Positions 30,743 to 40,834 are shown, counted from the first letter of the stretch. The stretch is 64,000 bases of DNA from Photobacterium carnosum (GCF_002849605.1 NZ_NPIB01000001.1:310001-374000); one strand, 5' to 3'. Notes: a model not told the origin generated them from the sequence alone. A program made the numbers and translations.

Positions 30743-32701
30743 TCAAGCCTCTGAATGTTGGATATCGTCACTTACAGATACCTGAGTATCGGTTAAGTTT
30801 GACAAAAATTCGCTAACCCCTGCAACACTACGCGTGCGCGGAATTGGCGGTAAACTTCTCAAAAATACAGCGCCATAAGCACGAGTGACTAAACGATTAT
30901 CGCAAATCACTAATACCCCTTTATCTTGAGTATCACGAATCAATCGACCAACACCTTGCTTTAAGGTAATCACAGCATCAGGTACTTGTACCTCAGCAAA
31001 GGGATCACCACCGCGTAGACGACAGTCTTCAATACGTGCTTTTAATAACGGATCATCTGGCGCTGTAAATGGTAATTTATCTATGATAACACAGCTAAGG
31101 GCTTGGCCTCTAACATCAATACCTTCCCAAAATGCACCTGTTGCCACTAATAACGCATTACCTCGTTCAAGGTACTCTGCTAACAGCTTTTGCTTACTGG
31201 TTTCACCTTGTGCTAATACAGGTAAATCTAGTCGAGCACGAAAGCCTTCAGCAAGATCTCGAACCATTTGATGAGAGGTACAAAGAAAGAAACAGCGTCC
31301 ATCATTCGCTTCAATTACCGGTGCTAATATTTCAACCAATTTATCAGCTAAACCATAACTATTAGGCTCAGGTAAATGACGAGGCACACACAACAACGCT
31401 TGGGTGGCATAATTAAATGGACTTTCTAATGAAAACTGTTGTTTAGGCTGTAATCCTAAACGGTGACTAAAATGGCTAAAATCATCATCAACAGCCAATG
31501 TCGCTGAGGTGAAAATCCACGCCCCCTTTTGTTCAGTCATTCGCTCACTAAACTTATCAGCCACAGATAACGGTGTAATATTCAAACTAAATTGACGCGG
31601 TGTGCACTCATACCAATATGAATAACCAATAATACTGGTATCTACTACCCGTTTTAAACGCGCTTTTAACAACGTAGCACGTTCAAAAGCCGCATCTAAT
31701 AACTGACTACGCCCTAACGCTAATTTTAATACATCATAGATTAAATCGAGGGCGTCATTAAGGCGTACCAATTCACGTTGCACCGCTGGTGTTTGCGAAG
31801 CTTCTCGCCAATTACCACGAAAACCAGGATCACCTAAAATAATCCGCATTTCAAACGTCGCCTGTTGTAAACGAGCAGCAGCTTTTTGCAATTGGCGCAT
31901 GTCTTTCGCTTCAGTGCGATAACCAATTTCAATATCTTTTGCGAGTTCAATTAATTGGCGACTCGATAAGTTTTGACCAAAATATTGACTGGCAATATCT
32001 GGCATTTGATGTGCTTCATCAAAAATAAACACTTCTGCTTCGGGGATCAATTCACCAAAACCATTATCCTTCATCGCTAAATCAGCCAGAAATAAATGGT
32101 GATTTACCACCACAATATCCGCTTCCATCGCTTTACGGCGCGCTTTTACTACAAAGCAATCATCATAAGACGGGCATTCTCGCCCTAAGCAATTATCATT
32201 AGTTGAAGTAATCATTGGGATCACAGGACTATCTTCGGCAATATCTTCACATTCACCGAGATCGCCTGTTTTTGATGAAGATGACCATTGGCGAGTTTTA
32301 ATTAATAAACTCAGCATTACAGGATCAGAATGATCACCATGACTTTCGGTGATTTGACGACTAAGGCGATCAACACATAAATAGTTTGAACGCCCTTTTA
32401 ATAATGCCACTCGCCCCGTAAACCCTAATGCATTCGTCATAAAGGGTAAGTCGCGATGAAATAACTGTTCTTGTAAGTTTTTTGAACCCGTACTGATAAT
32501 GGTTTTCTTACCACTAACTAATGCCGGTACAAGATAAGCAAAGGTTTTACCTGTACCTGTACCCGCCTCAACCACTAATTGTGATTGTTGCTTTATTGCA
32601 TCAGCCACCGCTTTTGCCATATCAATTTGAGGTTGTCGAGCTTGAAATCCTGGAATGGCTTTATCTAACGCACCACCAGCGGCAAAAAACTTAGCTATCA
32701 T
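30743..32701 (-). CDS. yoaA: YoaA family ATP-dependent DNA helicase (DinG/XPD-like)
   Basis: A 652-residue superfamily 2 iron-sulfur helicase. It has Walker A VVEAGTGTGKTFAYLVPAL near residue 42. Cysteines around 112 and 168-181, including CLGRECPSYDDC, bind the 4Fe-4S cluster. The DEAH box is FIFDEAHQMPD, and late motifs include GAFWEGIDVRG and QGVGRLIRD. E. coli YoaA works with HolC at stalled replication forks. It is upstream of tsaB with no gap. Distinction from DinG rests on size and neighbourhood. Confidence 0.93.
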   Translation of the reverse strand: MIAKFFAAGGALDKAIPGFQARQPQIDMAKAVADAIKQQSQLVVEAGTGTGKTFAYLVPALVSGKKTIISTGSKNLQEQLFHRDLPFMTNALGFTGRVALLKGRSNYLCVDRLSRQITESHGDHSDPVMLSLLIKTRQWSSSSKTGDLGECEDIAEDSPVIPMITSTNDNCLGRECPSYDDCFVVKARRKAMEADIVVVNHHLFLADLAMKDNGFGELIPEAEVFIFDEAHQMPDIASQYFGQNLSSRQLIELAKDIEIGYRTEAKDMRQLQKAAARLQQATFEMRIILGDPGFRGNWREASQTPAVQRELVRLNDALDLIYDVLKLALGRSQLLDAAFERATLLKARLKRVVDTSIIGYSYWYECTPRQFSLNITPLSVADKFSERMTEQKGAWIFTSATLAVDDDFSHFSHRLGLQPKQQFSLESPFNYATQALLCVPRHLPEPNSYGLADKLVEILAPVIEANDGRCFFLCTSHQMVRDLAEGFRARLDLPVLAQGETSKQKLLAEYLERGNALLVATGAFWEGIDVRGQALSCVIIDKLPFTAPDDPLLKARIEDCRLRGGDPFAEVQVPDAVITLKQGVGRLIRDTQDKGVLVICDNRLVTRAYGAVFLRSLPPIPRTRSVAGVSEFLSNLTDTQVSVSDDIQHSEA

Positions 32702-32907
32702 TTACTTCGCACTATTGGTTATTTATACAGTATCAATACCTCTATTATGCCAATTTTATTACTCGACGACCAGCCATGTCAGAGGCTATTTCGCACGACT
32801 AAAACAACACCGCCAATAAACTATTTGACCCCAACACAGTATAAGCGTCATAGTGATAAATTATGATTTTTAGGCGGGGCGCAGCGTTGCCGTCATCAGG
32901 AATAGAC

Positions 32908-33741
32908 ATGGAAAAGAAAACACTCTTAACGGAATGCCCTGATAATATGGGTCTTATCTCCAAAATTACCAACATATGTCATAAGCACCAACTCAATATT
33001 ATTAATAATAAAGAGTATGTTGATAACGCTAAAAACCATTTTTTCATGCGGACAGAATTAGAAGGCTATTTTAATGATGAGACGTTACTGGCTGATCTAG
33101 ACCGCGCATTACCTACGGGAAGTAAGCGTCGAATCATTAGCTCTGAGCGTAAGAAAGTCGTTATCATGGTGACAAAAGAAGCCCATTGCTTAGGCGATAT
33201 TTTGGTTAAAACCTTTGACGGTTCGCTAGATATAGAGATTGCCGCGGTGGTCGGTAACTACGATAAACTTCAAAATTTAACCGAAAAATTTGATGTACCA
33301 TTTCACCATGTATCCCATGAAGGACTCACGCGCGAGCAACATGAGACGCAATTACTCGCCGCGGTACAACAATATTCACCTAACTATGTTGTACTAGCAA
33401 AATATATGCGCATTCTGACACCAAACTTTGTCGCGCAGTTCCCACATAAAATCATTAATATTCATCACAGCTTTCTACCCGCATTCATTGGGGCAAAACC
33501 TTACCAACAAGCTTTTGATCGTGGGGTAAAAATCATTGGAGCAACGGCTCACTTTGTTACCAACGATCTTGATGAAGGCCAAATCATTACTCAAAACGTA
33601 ATTCCCGTTGATCATACGTTCAGTGCTGAAGAAATGGCAAAATCAGGGCGCGATGTTGAAAAATCAGTATTAAGTAAAGCACTTGGTTTAGTGGTTGATG
33701 ATCGCGTATTTGTTCACGGCAATCGTACTGTGATCCTTTAA
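32908..33741 (+). CDS. purU: Formyltetrahydrofolate deformylase
   Basis: Hydrolyses 10-formyl-THF to formate and THF, balancing one-carbon pools and feeding formate to PurT. I start at the ATG at 32908 (MEKKTLLTECPDN), 6 bases after AGGA. A frame from 32863 would add 15 unusual residues encoded by GC-rich leader DNA. The 277 residues comprise an N-terminal ACT domain (to about 80) and a C-terminal formyltransferase-like domain with YMRILTPNF and INIHHSFLPAFIGAKPY. The catalytic residues lie around NIHHS and the late D of DEGQIITQ. E. coli PurU is 280 residues. Confidence 0.97.
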   Translation: MEKKTLLTECPDNMGLISKITNICHKHQLNIINNKEYVDNAKNHFFMRTELEGYFNDETLLADLDRALPTGSKRRIISSERKKVVIMVTKEAHCLGDILVKTFDGSLDIEIAAVVGNYDKLQNLTEKFDVPFHHVSHEGLTREQHETQLLAAVQQYSPNYVVLAKYMRILTPNFVAQFPHKIINIHHSFLPAFIGAKPYQQAFDRGVKIIGATAHFVTNDLDEGQIITQNVIPVDHTFSAEEMAKSGRDVEKSVLSKALGLVVDDRVFVHGNRTVIL

Positions 33742-33780
33742 CTTACCCACGGTCATCATCCATGACCTATTCGCAACAAT

Positions 33781-33815
33781 AAAAAATGCCAGAGTCTAAT
33801 GATGTGGCATTTTTA
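33781..33815. terminator. Bidirectional terminator between purU and yecM
   Basis: AAAAAATGCCA pairs with TGGCATTTTT around a 13-base loop, between convergent genes. Confidence 0.8.
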
Positions 33816-33857
33816 CTGCTTCTTTTCATAACAGCCATTCGTTCACAGCAAACAACA

Positions 33858-34466
33858 TTAGTTATTATTATTCACATGTTTATCTTGTTGTTCGCTCGTA
33901 ATTACTGCCGCTAAAGAATGTGAATGTAATTTAATGCATATATTGCCTTTTTTAAATGCATAAGTCGGATTCGGTAAACGTTCATGCTCACCGGCGGGAG
34001 AGCTCGCTTTAACCTTGATCCCTTGATCGGCCAACTGCTGCCAATTTAATGCTGGAAATATTGAACTAATAGACTGTTCTAATTGTTCCAATGACATCGC
34101 ATTTCCAGGAATAACAAACTCGACATGCTCCCACCCTTGCTGTGGATAGGTCTTACCATTCGGATACGGTAGCTCTAACGCCTCAATCGTCCACTCCCCC
34201 ACTTGCAACGGTTTATCAAAACCAATCACTACAATCGGACGCCCATTAATAATCGCTTGTGACCATTCAGTACCATAAGCTAACCATGCTTGATGAAGTT
34301 CTAGTGCAATATCCTGTGAATTAACCCGCAATGCAATATGATCTGCTGCATACGATGAGAGAGAAATACCGATCTCATCAGCCAAACAAATAATGCGATT
34401 CATAAAGGCTGGTAAATCAGCTAACATTTGTTCTGGATGTAAACCTAATTGTTTCAACTTTTTCAT
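33858..34466 (-). CDS. yecM: YecM family protein (VOC-like fold)
   Basis: A 202-residue cytosolic protein matching the YecM family. It shows the vicinal-oxygen-chelate-like pattern with AADHIALRVNS near residue 40, RPIVVIGFDKPL in the middle and GWEHVEFVIPG near 130. Structural work on the E. coli homologue suggested a metal-binding enzyme, but no reaction is known. It is divergent from argS, the same neighbour as in E. coli. Confidence 0.9.
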   Translation of the reverse strand: MKKLKQLGLHPEQMLADLPAFMNRIICLADEIGISLSSYAADHIALRVNSQDIALELHQAWLAYGTEWSQAIINGRPIVVIGFDKPLQVGEWTIEALELPYPNGKTYPQQGWEHVEFVIPGNAMSLEQLEQSISSIFPALNWQQLADQGIKVKASSPAGEHERLPNPTYAFKKGNICIKLHSHSLAAVITSEQQDKHVNNNN

Positions 34467-34731
34467 CTTTCACCCCAACCACGTAACATTTAATAAACAA
34501 AAGCATAATTACGCATACTTTTCGCATTACAACTGACTAAACGCCCATGAGGTATCCCTCATCAATTGCTGAATTTTGGCTTTATTTTAACCTATTTTAA
34601 AAACTTTAAAAAAAATTGCCTGCAATCTCTTTTTCCAGTTGCCAAAGTACCTAACTATGTGGGTATTATTAGGGTAACGCACGCTGCTTATCAAGATATT
34701 GGTGTTTAAACTAAAATTAACACTACCATCA

Positions 34732-34801
34732 AAAAATACTCACGTAGCTTTGGTCGCTTTTTTAGTTAACCAAAAAACACTTTAGCTCCGTGAGTATTTT
34801 T
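34732..34801 (+). promoter_or_regulatory. Long inverted repeat with T-run in the argS leader
   Basis: AAAAATACTCACG (34732-34744) is exactly complementary to CGTGAGTATTTTT (34789-34801). Inside, TTTGGT pairs with ACCAAA, so a long stem with an internal loop forms. The 3' arm ends in five T, giving a terminator-like element 79 bases before the argS start codon. Confidence 0.65.
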
Positions 34802-34835
34802 AACGGCATATCTTGCTATATGCAGCCGTTTTTGC
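34802..34835 (+). promoter_or_regulatory. Second hairpin in the argS leader
   Basis: AACG-GCATAT pairs with ATATGC and, after a 3-base bulge, CGTT, around the loop CTTGCT, followed directly by TTTTTG. It stands immediately behind the first repeat. Confidence 0.55.
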
Positions 34836-34879
34836 CATATATATATGATTGGCGTTACAAACGATTAAAGGAACAGCAA

Positions 34880-36610
34880 GTGAATATTCAAGCACTTATT
34901 AATAATAAAGTAGCACAAGCATTAGAAGCTGCAGGCGCACCTGCTGGTAGTCCCGCAGCAGTTCGTCAGTCAGCAAAAGCACAATTTGGTGATTACCAAG
35001 CAAATGGTGTAATGGGCGTAGCTAAAAAATTGGGCATGAATCCACGTGAATTTGCTCAAAAAGTTATCGACTGCCTAGAATTAGACGGTATTGCTGAGAA
35101 AGTTGAAATTGCAGGCCCTGGTTTTATCAACATCTTCCTTGATAAAGCATGGTTAGCCGCTCGTGGTGAAGAAGCACTAGCAAGTGAGCGTCTAGCGGTT
35201 AACGCAGATGAAGCACAAACAATTGTTGTTGACTACTCAGCGCCTAACGTAGCAAAAGAAATGCACGTAGGTCACTTACGTTCAACTATCATCGGTGATG
35301 CTGTTGTACGTACTCTAGAGTTTTTAGGCCACAATGTTATTCGTGCTAACCACCTTGGCGACTGGGGTACCCAATTCGGTATGCTTATCGCTAACATGGA
35401 GCGTAAAGAAAAAGAAGGTCGCGATGTTTCAATGAACATCAGCGATCTTGAAGGCTTCTACCGTGAATCAAAAGTGCTTTACGATGAAGACGAAGAATTC
35501 GGCAAAACAGCACGTAACTTTGTTGTTCGTCTACAAAGTGGCGACGAATACTGCCTTGATAAATGGCGTCAACTTGTTTCTATCACACTGAAGCAAAACC
35601 AACGCAACTACGATCGTCTAAGTGTATCTCTAACAGATGCTAACGTAATGGGCGAATCAATGTACAACGACATGCTTGCACCTGTTGTTGCAGATCTTAA
35701 ACAAAAAGGTCTAGCAGTAGAAAGTGATGGCGCAACGGTTGTTTTCCTTGACGAATACAAGAACAAAGATGGCGACCCTATGGGCGTTATCATCCAAAAA
35801 CGTGATGGTGGCTACCTATACACTACAACAGATATTGCTTGTGCTAAATACCGTTACGAGCAACTTCATGCGGATCGCGTACTTTACTTTATCGACTCAC
35901 GTCAGCACCAACACCTAATGATGGCTTGGTCTATCGTACGTAAAGCAGGTTATGTTCCTGAAGAAGTATCTTTAGAGCACCACGCATTTGGTATGATGCT
36001 AGGTAAAGACGGTCGTCCATTTAAGACTCGTGCTGGTGGTACTGTACGTCTTGCTGATCTTCTTGATGAAGCAGAAGAGCGTGCAAACAAGCTAATCGAA
36101 GAGAAAAACCCAGAATTAAGTGCTGAAGAAAAAGCAAAAATTGCAACAACAGTTGCAATGGCTGCGGTTAAGTACTCTGATCTTTCTAAGCACCGTACTA
36201 CAGACTACATCTTCGATTGGGACAACATGCTAGCATTTGAAGGTAATACAGCACCTTACATGCAGTATGCTTACACTCGTATTGCGTCTATCTTCAAACG
36301 TGCGAATGTTGAACTGAAAGATCTAACATTCCCTATCGTTATCAATGACGAAAAAGAACAATCACTATTATCTAAGTTACTTCAATTTGAAGAAGCAGTG
36401 CAGTCTGTTGCTCGTGAAGGCCAGCCTCACCTAATGTGTACTTACCTGTTTGAACTTGCAGGTCTGTTCTCTAGCTTCTACGAAGCATGTCCAATTCTTA
36501 ATGCGGAAGAAGCTGTTAAGCAAAGCCGCTTGAAGTTAGCTCTACTAACGGCTAACACGCTTAAGAAAGGCTTAGATCTACTAGGTATTGAAACACTAGA
36601 GCGTATGTAA
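34880..36610 (+). CDS. argS: Arginyl-tRNA synthetase
   Basis: Charges tRNA-Arg in the cytosol. I choose the GTG at 34880 ([11 protein letters not shown], read as Met), 6 bases after AAAGGAAC. The resulting 576 residues match E. coli ArgS (577). Extending the frame to 34790 would run through the leader hairpins. The class I motif appears as [20 protein letters not shown]. The N-terminal tRNA D-loop-recognition domain and the C-terminal DALR anticodon domain are complete. As in many ArgRS proteins, a canonical KMSKS is replaced by a degenerate loop ([13 protein letters not shown]). Confidence 0.97.
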   Translation: MNIQALINNKVAQALEAAGAPAGSPAAVRQSAKAQFGDYQANGVMGVAKKLGMNPREFAQKVIDCLELDGIAEKVEIAGPGFINIFLDKAWLAARGEEALASERLAVNADEAQTIVVDYSAPNVAKEMHVGHLRSTIIGDAVVRTLEFLGHNVIRANHLGDWGTQFGMLIANMERKEKEGRDVSMNISDLEGFYRESKVLYDEDEEFGKTARNFVVRLQSGDEYCLDKWRQLVSITLKQNQRNYDRLSVSLTDANVMGESMYNDMLAPVVADLKQKGLAVESDGATVVFLDEYKNKDGDPMGVIIQKRDGGYLYTTTDIACAKYRYEQLHADRVLYFIDSRQHQHLMMAWSIVRKAGYVPEEVSLEHHAFGMMLGKDGRPFKTRAGGTVRLADLLDEAEERANKLIEEKNPELSAEEKAKIATTVAMAAVKYSDLSKHRTTDYIFDWDNMLAFEGNTAPYMQYAYTRIASIFKRANVELKDLTFPIVINDEKEQSLLSKLLQFEEAVQSVAREGQPHLMCTYLFELAGLFSSFYEACPILNAEEAVKQSRLKLALLTANTLKKGLDLLGIETLERM

Positions 36611-36685
36611 TTACCCTTTATGTGATAGCTACTTATAGCACTAGTGACTTATTGCACTAGTAACTGATTGAAGTAGCAACATAAC

Positions 36686-36714
36686 AAAAAGCCTTCATTC
36701 GTGAAGGCTTTTTT
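36686..36714 (+). terminator. Terminator of argS
   Basis: AAAAAGCCTTC pairs with GAAGGCTTTTT around a 6-base loop, ending in six T. It may also serve the convergent DUF924 gene. Confidence 0.9.
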
Positions 36715-36734
36715 AATGCGACAAAATCTAATCA

Positions 36735-37340
36735 TTATTGCCCGAATCGTAATCCACCATCATGTAACCATGTCAGTTCTTGTTTGGTAGATAACCGCCC
36801 TTTTACTGCATTTCGATGTGGAAAGCGCCCAAATTCTCTAATTACCTGAAAATGACTATTGGCAAAAGCATAAAAACTGTCAAACACGGCTATATTCTCA
36901 AGCTGTACGTTTTTACGTAGTAAATCAAATCGAAATACACTTTCTTCTTGATCTTCTAAATCTTCTGAATGCTCTAACGGTAAATAAAAAAACACACGTT
37001 CAATTGACGCAAGTTCAGCATCTTGGTTAAGGGCTAAACCTCGCTTACAAATTGCCAACGCTAATAAATCATAACGAAAAGCCGCATTTAATCCGCGATA
37101 AATATTACGTGGAAATTGATCTAATAAAATAATTAAAGCAAGACGACCATGCGCGGTATCACTCCAATGATTAAGCTCACCATTACCCGCCATGCTTACC
37201 CACGATTGAAATTGAGAGATAATGTCAGCATCAACCTCAGCCCCACCTAAAAACCATAGTGCATGTTTATTATTCTGGGTCACTTCACCGTTTAGCTCAC
37301 CAAACCAGTAATCAAGAATAAACTGATACTCAGCTACCAT
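36735..37340 (-). CDS. DUF924 family protein
   Basis: A 201-residue protein recognisable as DUF924: an early ILDYWFGEL segment, LALIILLDQFPRNIYRG in the middle, and the ending RFPHRNAVKGRLSTKQE. It is predicted all-helical and TPR-like, without catalytic motifs I can name, and the family function is unknown. I use the ATG at 37340, 6 bases after a GGGGGG stretch that can act as ribosome site. An in-frame GTG at 37364 would place that site inside the gene. Confidence 0.86.
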   Translation of the reverse strand: MVAEYQFILDYWFGELNGEVTQNNKHALWFLGGAEVDADIISQFQSWVSMAGNGELNHWSDTAHGRLALIILLDQFPRNIYRGLNAAFRYDLLALAICKRGLALNQDAELASIERVFFYLPLEHSEDLEDQEESVFRFDLLRKNVQLENIAVFDSFYAFANSHFQVIREFGRFPHRNAVKGRLSTKQELTWLHDGGLRFGQ

Positions 37341-37512
37341 TGTAAGCCCCCCATTAATACACACTTTAACAACATTTTTATTGGATAATCATTATCAATT
37401 AAGTAACGATTACGTATCCTTAAAGGATAATACCAATTACGTTAAATTAAGCTTACTATAATAAATATTGCTCAAGCTTGTGAGCTAGAATGTACTGTTA
37501 AGGAATAATTAC

Positions 37513-37947
37513 ATGAATTTCACTCTTCATCCCCAATTAATGGCAGATACAACAATACTTGGCGATTTACCTTTATCTCGAGTATTACTTGCTAAAGAAG
37601 CCCTTGGACCATGGCTTATTTTAGTTCCTCGTTATGAATCGCTACGTGAAATTCACCATTTATCAGAACAAGATCAACAGCAACTTATGCGTGAATCATC
37701 AGCAGTTGCCGCCTTGTTAGAGCAAGACTATCAAGCTAAAAAGATTAATATTGGTGCGTTAGGTAATCTTGTGCCTCAACTTCATATTCATCATATCGCG
37801 CGTTTTAGTGATGATATTGCATGGCCAGGCCCTGTATGGGGAAATACAAAAGGTATTCAGCGTAGCGAAGAAGTACAGCAAGCTTTAGCAGAAGAATTAC
37901 GTCAAGAACTGAGCAATATTGCAGGTTTTAGTGCCATTAACGCTTAG
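37513..37947 (+). CDS. HIT family protein
   Basis: A 144-residue histidine-triad superfamily protein. The diagnostic HxHxH-type stretch appears as QLHIHHIARF near residues 93-102. It is preceded by NIGALGNLVP, and a GPVWG motif follows. HIT proteins hydrolyse nucleotide-phosphoramidate or dinucleotide bonds, but here the substrate cannot be deduced. An AAGGAATAATT ribosome site precedes the ATG. A single gene followed by a strong terminator. Confidence 0.87.
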   Translation: MNFTLHPQLMADTTILGDLPLSRVLLAKEALGPWLILVPRYESLREIHHLSEQDQQQLMRESSAVAALLEQDYQAKKINIGALGNLVPQLHIHHIARFSDDIAWPGPVWGNTKGIQRSEEVQQALAEELRQELSNIAGFSAINA

Positions 37948-38002
37948 TTTTATTACTACGCTTATTATTACAGCACTCTTACATTTGTAGGGTATTTGAT
38001 AT

Positions 38003-38031
38003 AAAAAAAGCAGCCTGTAGGCTGCTTTTTT
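38003..38031. terminator. Bidirectional terminator between HIT gene and feoC
   Basis: AAAAAGCAGCC pairs with GGCTGCTTTTT around a 4-base loop, flanked by A- and T-runs. Confidence 0.9.
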
Positions 38032-38049
38032 AATGGACGCTATTTACTG

Positions 38050-38292
38050 TTAACGCATAACGGTTACTGACAACTCATTCGCGGCTAAACATCGATACCA
38101 CACATCTTTAGCTGTTTGGCAGCATTGTGTACTATCGCAGCCCACTAATTCCTTGCCTATTGTTCCTTTTCGAATCCAAACGGCAAGCATCGCATCAACA
38201 CCGTCTTCAGACATACCAAAATGAATCGCAAGCTGCTTACGACTACTTCGCCCATGCTCGGCAATATACTGTTTTAATTGTTGTAAAATCAT
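38050..38292 (-). CDS. feoC: FeoC, small winged-helix protein of ferrous iron uptake
   Basis: An 80-residue protein. The N-terminal half is a winged-helix motif (LKQYIAEHGRSSRKQLAIHFGMS). The C-terminal part has three cysteines around residues 52-58 and one more near 68, arranged like the possible Fe-S site of FeoC (CDSTQCC). FeoC is thought to stabilise FeoB or sense iron/oxygen. It overlaps the feoB stop by 4 bases, the last gene of feoABC. Confidence 0.87.
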   Translation of the reverse strand: MILQQLKQYIAEHGRSSRKQLAIHFGMSEDGVDAMLAVWIRKGTIGKELVGCDSTQCCQTAKDVWYRCLAANELSVTVMR

Positions 38293-40574
38293 TCAAACAA
38301 TAACCCTTCTAAATGAGATTGCTTTTTACCTTGTCGTTTCATCAACAAGTAAATTCCAACATTAATAATAATGAAGAACGCAATCCAAAATGAACTACTA
38401 GCAGGATGTTGTGTAAAATCTGCAATTTGATAGAACAATGATGCAAAAGTATATGCCAATAGCATTGTCCAACCGGCAATAAAGCCCGCAAACTTCTTAC
38501 CAAACTCACGCACATACGCGCCCATAGCTGCCGCACATGGCGTATAAAGCAGAATGAATATCAAATAAGACATTGCTGCTGCGCCACTAACAAAACGTGA
38601 TTGAATGTTACCGTAAACAGATTGATCAACACCTTGCTCTTCAGCAACCGTCGTTTGGTTTTCAAGACTACCTACTTTAATACCAAGAGGATCACTAAAA
38701 CTTAGTGCTGCAAGATTATCACCAATAGAAGCAACCGCCTCTTTCAAGCTTCCAACAAGATCATACTCTTCGCTATTACCATTCAGCGCGGGAGCATATA
38801 AACTATTAAGCGTACCGACTACGGCCTCTTTAGCAAAAATACCAGTAATAATACCTACGGTTGCGGGCCAGTTATCGGCTTTAACACCAATAGGTTCTAA
38901 TACTGGAGTGATCACTTGTGCTGCATGTGATAATACTGATTTTGACGTATCTTCATTACCAAATGAGCCATCAGTACCTAACGAATTGAAGAAACTTAAA
39001 ATTGTCACTACAACGACAATCGTTTTACCCGCACCAAATACAAAACGTTTTAGCTTCTGCCATGTTTTAATAACAACATTACGCATTGTTGGTAATTCAT
39101 AGTTCGGCATTTCCATGATAAAGCTATCACTAGAGCCTGGGTAAAGCGTATTACGTAAAATCAAGCCGGTCATTACCGCAGCAACAATACCTAAGATATA
39201 TAAAGCAAAAACAACATTCTGACCATTATCAGGAAAGAAAGCCGCTGCAAATAATGCATAAACAGGCAAACGTGCACCACATGACATAAACGGTGCCATT
39301 GCTGCTGCCAGTTTACGTTCACGCTCTTGTTCTAAAGTACGTGTTGCCATTATTGCGGGTACGTTACAACCAAAACCAAGTACCAACGGCACAAACGCTT
39401 TACCCGGTAAGCCTACTTTTTGCATCACTTTATCAAGTACAAAAGCAGCACGCGCCATGTAACCTGAACTTTCTAATACAGCAAGGAAAAGGTATAGACA
39501 GGCAATTACAGGAATAAAGGTCGCAACAGTTTGAACACCACCACCAACACCATTCGCAATAATCGTTACTAACCACACGGGTAAATGGTTATCTAATAAA
39601 TAGTGGCCACCATCAACTAAAATTGCACCGAAACTAATATCAAAAAAGTCTATAAATGCACTACCCACGTTAATTGCAAACATGAACATCATGTACATTA
39701 CTAAGAAGAAAAATGGGATACCAATAGCACGGTGTAGTAATACGCTGTCAATTTTATCAGTTAAACTATGGCTTAAACGACCTTCTTGACGACGAACCTT
39801 TTGACACAATTGATGTAAAAAAGTGTATCGCACATCCGCAACTTGAATATCAGGATCAACCAGTTCCAGCATTTTACTGCGAATAGTACAGGCTTGTTGC
39901 TTATGTTCTTCTGATAACGTGTAAATAACTAACGTATCATTTTCTAACACTCTAATTGATTGAGCGCGAGGATTTAGTTTTTCATCATGAAGAAATAATG
40001 GTTTTAATTGTTCAACCGCCGCTTCAAAATCATCACCATAATCTAGTGAAAAATCAGAAACAATAACCCCTTGAATTAGCATTTTATGAAGTTTAGATTT
40101 AAATTCGCCAATTCGTTCCATGTTATTAGCAGATAATGCAACAACCGGACAACCTAATGCTTTTTCTAATGCTTTAAGATCTAATACCTGTTGTTGACGC
40201 TTCAATACATCCATTTTATTAAGTACAACCACCATTGGTCGACCTAATTCACGCAGTTGTAACGTCATGTATAAACTACGTTCAAGCGATGACGCATCAA
40301 CAACGTTAATAATAATATCGGCTGGTGTTGTTAAAATTGCTCGGGATGCAATTGCTTCATCAAGACTGTTAGCATCATTCGCACTATCAAGGTTATAAAT
40401 GCCGGGAAGATCGGTAAGAGAGAAATCATCACCATTATGTTGATAGAAACCAGTCTTCTTTTCAACAGTGACACCAGCCCAGTTACCCACCTGCTGTTTT
40501 GAACCTGTTAGTCCATTAAACAGTGTTGTTTTACCGCTATTCGGGTTACCAACGGTAAGAATGTCATATTGCAT
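38289..40574 (-). CDS. feoB: Ferrous iron permease FeoB
   Basis: Main inner-membrane transporter for Fe(II). The 761-residue protein starts with a GTPase domain: G1 GNPNSGKTTLF, G3 DLPGIY and G4 NKMD. A helical GDI-like spacer (about 170-270) and two Gate-type membrane halves follow. The Gate cores include GFGCNVPAIMATR with the conserved Cys, and a second GIITGIFAKEAVVGT. Length is normal (E. coli 773). The start codon overlaps the feoA stop by one base, so translation is coupled. Confidence 0.97.
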   Translation of the reverse strand: MQYDILTVGNPNSGKTTLFNGLTGSKQQVGNWAGVTVEKKTGFYQHNGDDFSLTDLPGIYNLDSANDANSLDEAIASRAILTTPADIIINVVDASSLERSLYMTLQLRELGRPMVVVLNKMDVLKRQQQVLDLKALEKALGCPVVALSANNMERIGEFKSKLHKMLIQGVIVSDFSLDYGDDFEAAVEQLKPLFLHDEKLNPRAQSIRVLENDTLVIYTLSEEHKQQACTIRSKMLELVDPDIQVADVRYTFLHQLCQKVRRQEGRLSHSLTDKIDSVLLHRAIGIPFFFLVMYMMFMFAINVGSAFIDFFDISFGAILVDGGHYLLDNHLPVWLVTIIANGVGGGVQTVATFIPVIACLYLFLAVLESSGYMARAAFVLDKVMQKVGLPGKAFVPLVLGFGCNVPAIMATRTLEQERERKLAAAMAPFMSCGARLPVYALFAAAFFPDNGQNVVFALYILGIVAAVMTGLILRNTLYPGSSDSFIMEMPNYELPTMRNVVIKTWQKLKRFVFGAGKTIVVVVTILSFFNSLGTDGSFGNEDTSKSVLSHAAQVITPVLEPIGVKADNWPATVGIITGIFAKEAVVGTLNSLYAPALNGNSEEYDLVGSLKEAVASIGDNLAALSFSDPLGIKVGSLENQTTVAEEQGVDQSVYGNIQSRFVSGAAAMSYLIFILLYTPCAAAMGAYVREFGKKFAGFIAGWTMLLAYTFASLFYQIADFTQHPASSSFWIAFFIIINVGIYLLMKRQGKKQSHLEGLLFE

Positions 40575-40801
40575 TATTTAACCTCAACTTCTATATCTTC
40601 AGCAATTTTTTTGCGGATTGCAATGTCAACACCACGCACTCGTACCTGAAGAGGATCACCTAATGGTGCTAAACGAATAACAGTAATTTCTGTATGTGGT
40701 AATAACCCCATAACCATTAATTTTTTACGCGTTACTACAGGTAACGCAGACATATTAATCACTGTACCGCTGTGACCACACGACATATCTGACAGTTTCA
40801 T
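40574..40801 (-). CDS. feoA: FeoA, SH3-like partner of FeoB
   Basis: A 75-residue cytosolic protein with an SH3-like fold that interacts with FeoB. Characteristic are the glycine-rich turn around LMVMGLLPHTEITVIRLAP and the ending DIAIRKKIAEDIEV. First gene of the operon, with an AAGGTAGCC ribosome site. The 33 bases before the start include a weak Fur-box-like dyad. Confidence 0.93.
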   Translation of the reverse strand: MKLSDMSCGHSGTVINMSALPVVTRKKLMVMGLLPHTEITVIRLAPLGDPLQVRVRGVDIAIRKKIAEDIEVEVK

Positions 40802-40815
40802 AACTAAATGGCTAC

Positions 40816-40834
40816 CTTAATAAGAATTATTTAC
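40816..40834 (-). promoter_or_regulatory. Weak Fur-box-like sequence upstream of feoA
   Basis: By eye, 12 of 19 bases match the classical Fur consensus, centred on the dyad AATAA-GA-ATTATT. It lies only 15-33 bases before the feoA ATG, so it would act inside the leader or overlap the promoter. Iron control of feo is well known, but this particular site is uncertain. Confidence 0.3.

Larger units (their letters stand above)
34467..34879. other. Divergent region yecM / argS with structured argS leader
   Basis: 413 bases between divergent genes. The yecM-proximal part is AT-rich and holds promoters. The argS-proximal part contains two successive hairpins (34732-34801 and 34802-34835), each followed by T's. 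A terminator-like element between divergent genes cannot be an ordinary gene end, so it points to leader attenuation or a small RNA gene. Confidence 0.55.

Noticed and set aside
34790-34879. N-terminal extension of argS
   Set aside because: It is in frame from a GTG, but runs through two leader hairpins and would make ArgS 30 residues too long. The GTG at 34880 has a good ribosome site.
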